Assembly (NCBI GenBank): GCA_963978545.1
Contig: OZ021727.1
Span: 46,537,385 to 46,601,384 of the forward strand
Reading direction: 5' to 3'
Length of the DNA stretch: 64,000 nt
From: Linyphia triangularis
Taxonomy: Eukaryota; Arthropoda; Arachnida; Araneae; Linyphiidae
The notes below the pieces were generated by a model. That model was not told where the DNA came from, did no database searches, and saw only the letters and a program-made list of their open reading frames with translations. Below, piece by piece: positions 62,568 through 64,000 of this stretch. Made by a program: the position numbers and the translations under genes. Within the stretch, counting starts at the first letter, position 1. The number at the start of each line of letters is the position of its first letter.

Positions 62568-62812
62568 TATACTAAACTTCAACTTAACTAGACATCACTT
62601 AGACGGTAGATCGTCACAGTGCTCCTAGGTATTTAATCCATTTTGGCAGCGTGAAAGCATAATGTTCGCCAAACCACAACCCTATAGAGAACAAAAGGCT
62701 ATAAGGTTTGGCGAGAATTATGTCTTCACTCCGCCAAAATGGATTAAATACCTATGAGCACTGTGACGATCTACCGTCTAAGTGATGTCTAGTTAAGTTG
62801 AAGTTTAGTATA
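62568..62812. mobile_element. 245-bp foldback element (MITE-like)
   Basis: Two arms of about 110 bp are almost perfect inverted repeats. They begin TATACTAAACTTCAACTTAA and run through GTGATGTCTAGTT-, CGTCTAAGTGAT-, GATCTACCGTC- and ATTTAATCCATTTTGGC-type blocks. Differences are few (for example GCTCCTAGG against GCTCATAGG). The centre (about 35 bp) is itself partly palindromic (CCTATAG / CTATAAGG). TA borders are consistent with a Tc1/mariner-type non-autonomous element. The low divergence between arms suggests youth or gene conversion. Confidence 0.9.
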
Positions 62813-64000
62813 ATCAGAGATTTCCATGTCAAACAAAAAGTTATTGACAAAATTATAAGTTGTTTCTTTAATATCTAAAAACACTACCAATTGATTATTT
62901 TTTACTTGTACTTAACTCATCATTCATATGCATACAAATAAGGATTTCAGTTTTTAGACTTTATTCCATGATATAATAACAAAAAATATCGAAAAAATTC
63001 ATTGATAAAATGCTCAAACTCAATCATCTTCACGACATACAGAACTCCACTGATAACACAAAGTGGAGAGAGTCTGCCCGTAAAAAAGGGGATTTCCTCA
63101 TATAAAGCAACCCCCCCCCCCCCCCGTCTTACTCCCTTTAACAGGTGGGGATCGGTGAGGTTCGCATTTCCGGAATACGATATGAGCTCTATGCATCGCG
63201 GCTTTCTTTAGGTATGCCGGAAATTGAATTCTGAGATAGGACCAGACCTCTGTTATTTATATCCAGACCCAATCATTGTTGTGCAGGTGATACACGGGTT
63301 TTTTCCGTTATCGAAAGAAAGAACCTTACTTGTTGTGATTATTGTGAGTCATTGATTATTTCCATCGAAATTATACAAAAACTACAAGTTTCTTAGTTTG
63401 CGGAAATTTTTTTCAAGTATATTTTTTGATATACGTCTAAAGGAATTTAATAAAGATTAAACTCATAAAGTGCGCCAACACATGGTTTTCATGTGTTTAT
63501 CTAAGTAACTATTATAAACATAAGTTAGGTGAATAGCTTATCAAATAAGATATTTTAGCGTAACAATAAAAATGCTTACATACTTTGCTAACTTTCTATA
63601 TACGTAAAATTTAAAATATTCCAAAACACGTGGGATAACACATGTCACATAACATGCATCATTCTCTGATGTCAATTTCTAGGCTTTTGCCATGACATGG
63701 ACAGAAAAATTCTTATAATTTTGTCTTTGATTATTGTTCTCTATGTTGTAACTCCTGGCGAAGTTACTATAATCAACAAATTCATTTATCCAGGTTTTAT
63801 ATTAACTACTAATGTCGTCGTGAGGCTGTAGCGCCGATGACTTAGTCGGTTGGTTTCAACGTAAATTTGTTAACAGAGGTGGCTATATATTTTTATTTTT
63901 CACATCGAATTTAGACTAATTTGTCATATCCTCTGATGCAAGTTTCTCGTACATTTATTATTAGAAAATGCTACATCACCTGCGTAAAAGCAATTTCCTA
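62813..64000. other. No gene seen
   Basis: AT-rich apart from the C-run patch near 63.1 kb. A tRNA/SINE-like scrap at 63826-63859 (GCTGTAGCGCCGATGACTTA then GTCGGTTGGTTTC) is suggestive of an AACC-tail element, but it has no duplication. Confidence 0.4.
63111..63125. repeat. Poly(C) tract, 15 nt
   Basis: A C15 run within a GC-raised stretch (63060-63220) that also has GGTTCGCATTTCCGG. It could be part of a repeat, but no second copy was seen. Confidence 0.8.

Noticed and set aside
1..64000. Prokaryotic systems such as CRISPR arrays, defence islands or operons
   Set aside because: No repeat-spacer structure, no closely packed ORFs and no ribosome-binding-site pattern; the window is eukaryotic.

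Overview
This is an AT-rich eukaryotic nuclear window with no bacterial-style gene layout. Large introns, the mix of decayed Tc1/mariner-type transposases, solo LTRs and tRNA-derived SINEs with AACC tails, and the cysteine-rich secreted protein all point to an arthropod. I think a spider is most likely, but that rests on family resemblance from memory and was not tested by a search. Nearly all long open frames here are chance frames in AT-rich DNA or transposon remains.

The one convincing host gene is split and lies on the minus strand. Exons at 42695-42719 (start codon and signal peptide), 28763-28895, 25027-25172 and 17255-17390 join in frame across introns of 13.8, 3.6 and 7.6 kb. They give about 147 residues of a secreted cysteine-rich protein with two N-glycosylation sequons. 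The frame is still open at the last donor, and I found no later exon between 1 and 17254, so the gene probably runs off the left edge. About 25 kb of the window is therefore intron of this gene. A CCAAT/TATA arrangement sits just upstream of the start codon.

Layout, left to right. 707-2262: composite Tc1/mariner element with two copies of the same (3') end. 3300-3600 and 10130-10240: degenerate DDE transposase relics. 4951-5886: probable solo LTR with intron-like splice signals. 8552-8718: SINE with a 12-bp target duplication. 16773-17211 and 20018-20479: two solo LTRs of one family. 23.4, 47.1 and 60.2 kb: three same-orientation copies of a Helitron-like repeat (family A). 26.1 and 62.1 kb: inverted copies of family B. 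22.4, 30.9, 54.5 and 56.2 kb: four copies of family C. 36.6 kb: tRNA-Arg-like SINE head. 38.21-38.95 kb: degenerate 159-bp tandem array. 44.0 kb: 56-bp truncated retroposon with a 13-bp target duplication. 49.2 kb: perfect-armed hairpin with a poly-C loop. 62.57-62.81 kb: 245-bp foldback. The remainder is AT-rich DNA with many homopolymers; runs of T on the + strand greatly outnumber runs of A.

No operon, CRISPR array, rRNA or intact tRNA gene was seen. The most useful results are the fragmented gene, which ordinary ORF calling misses, and several well-bounded transposition events.
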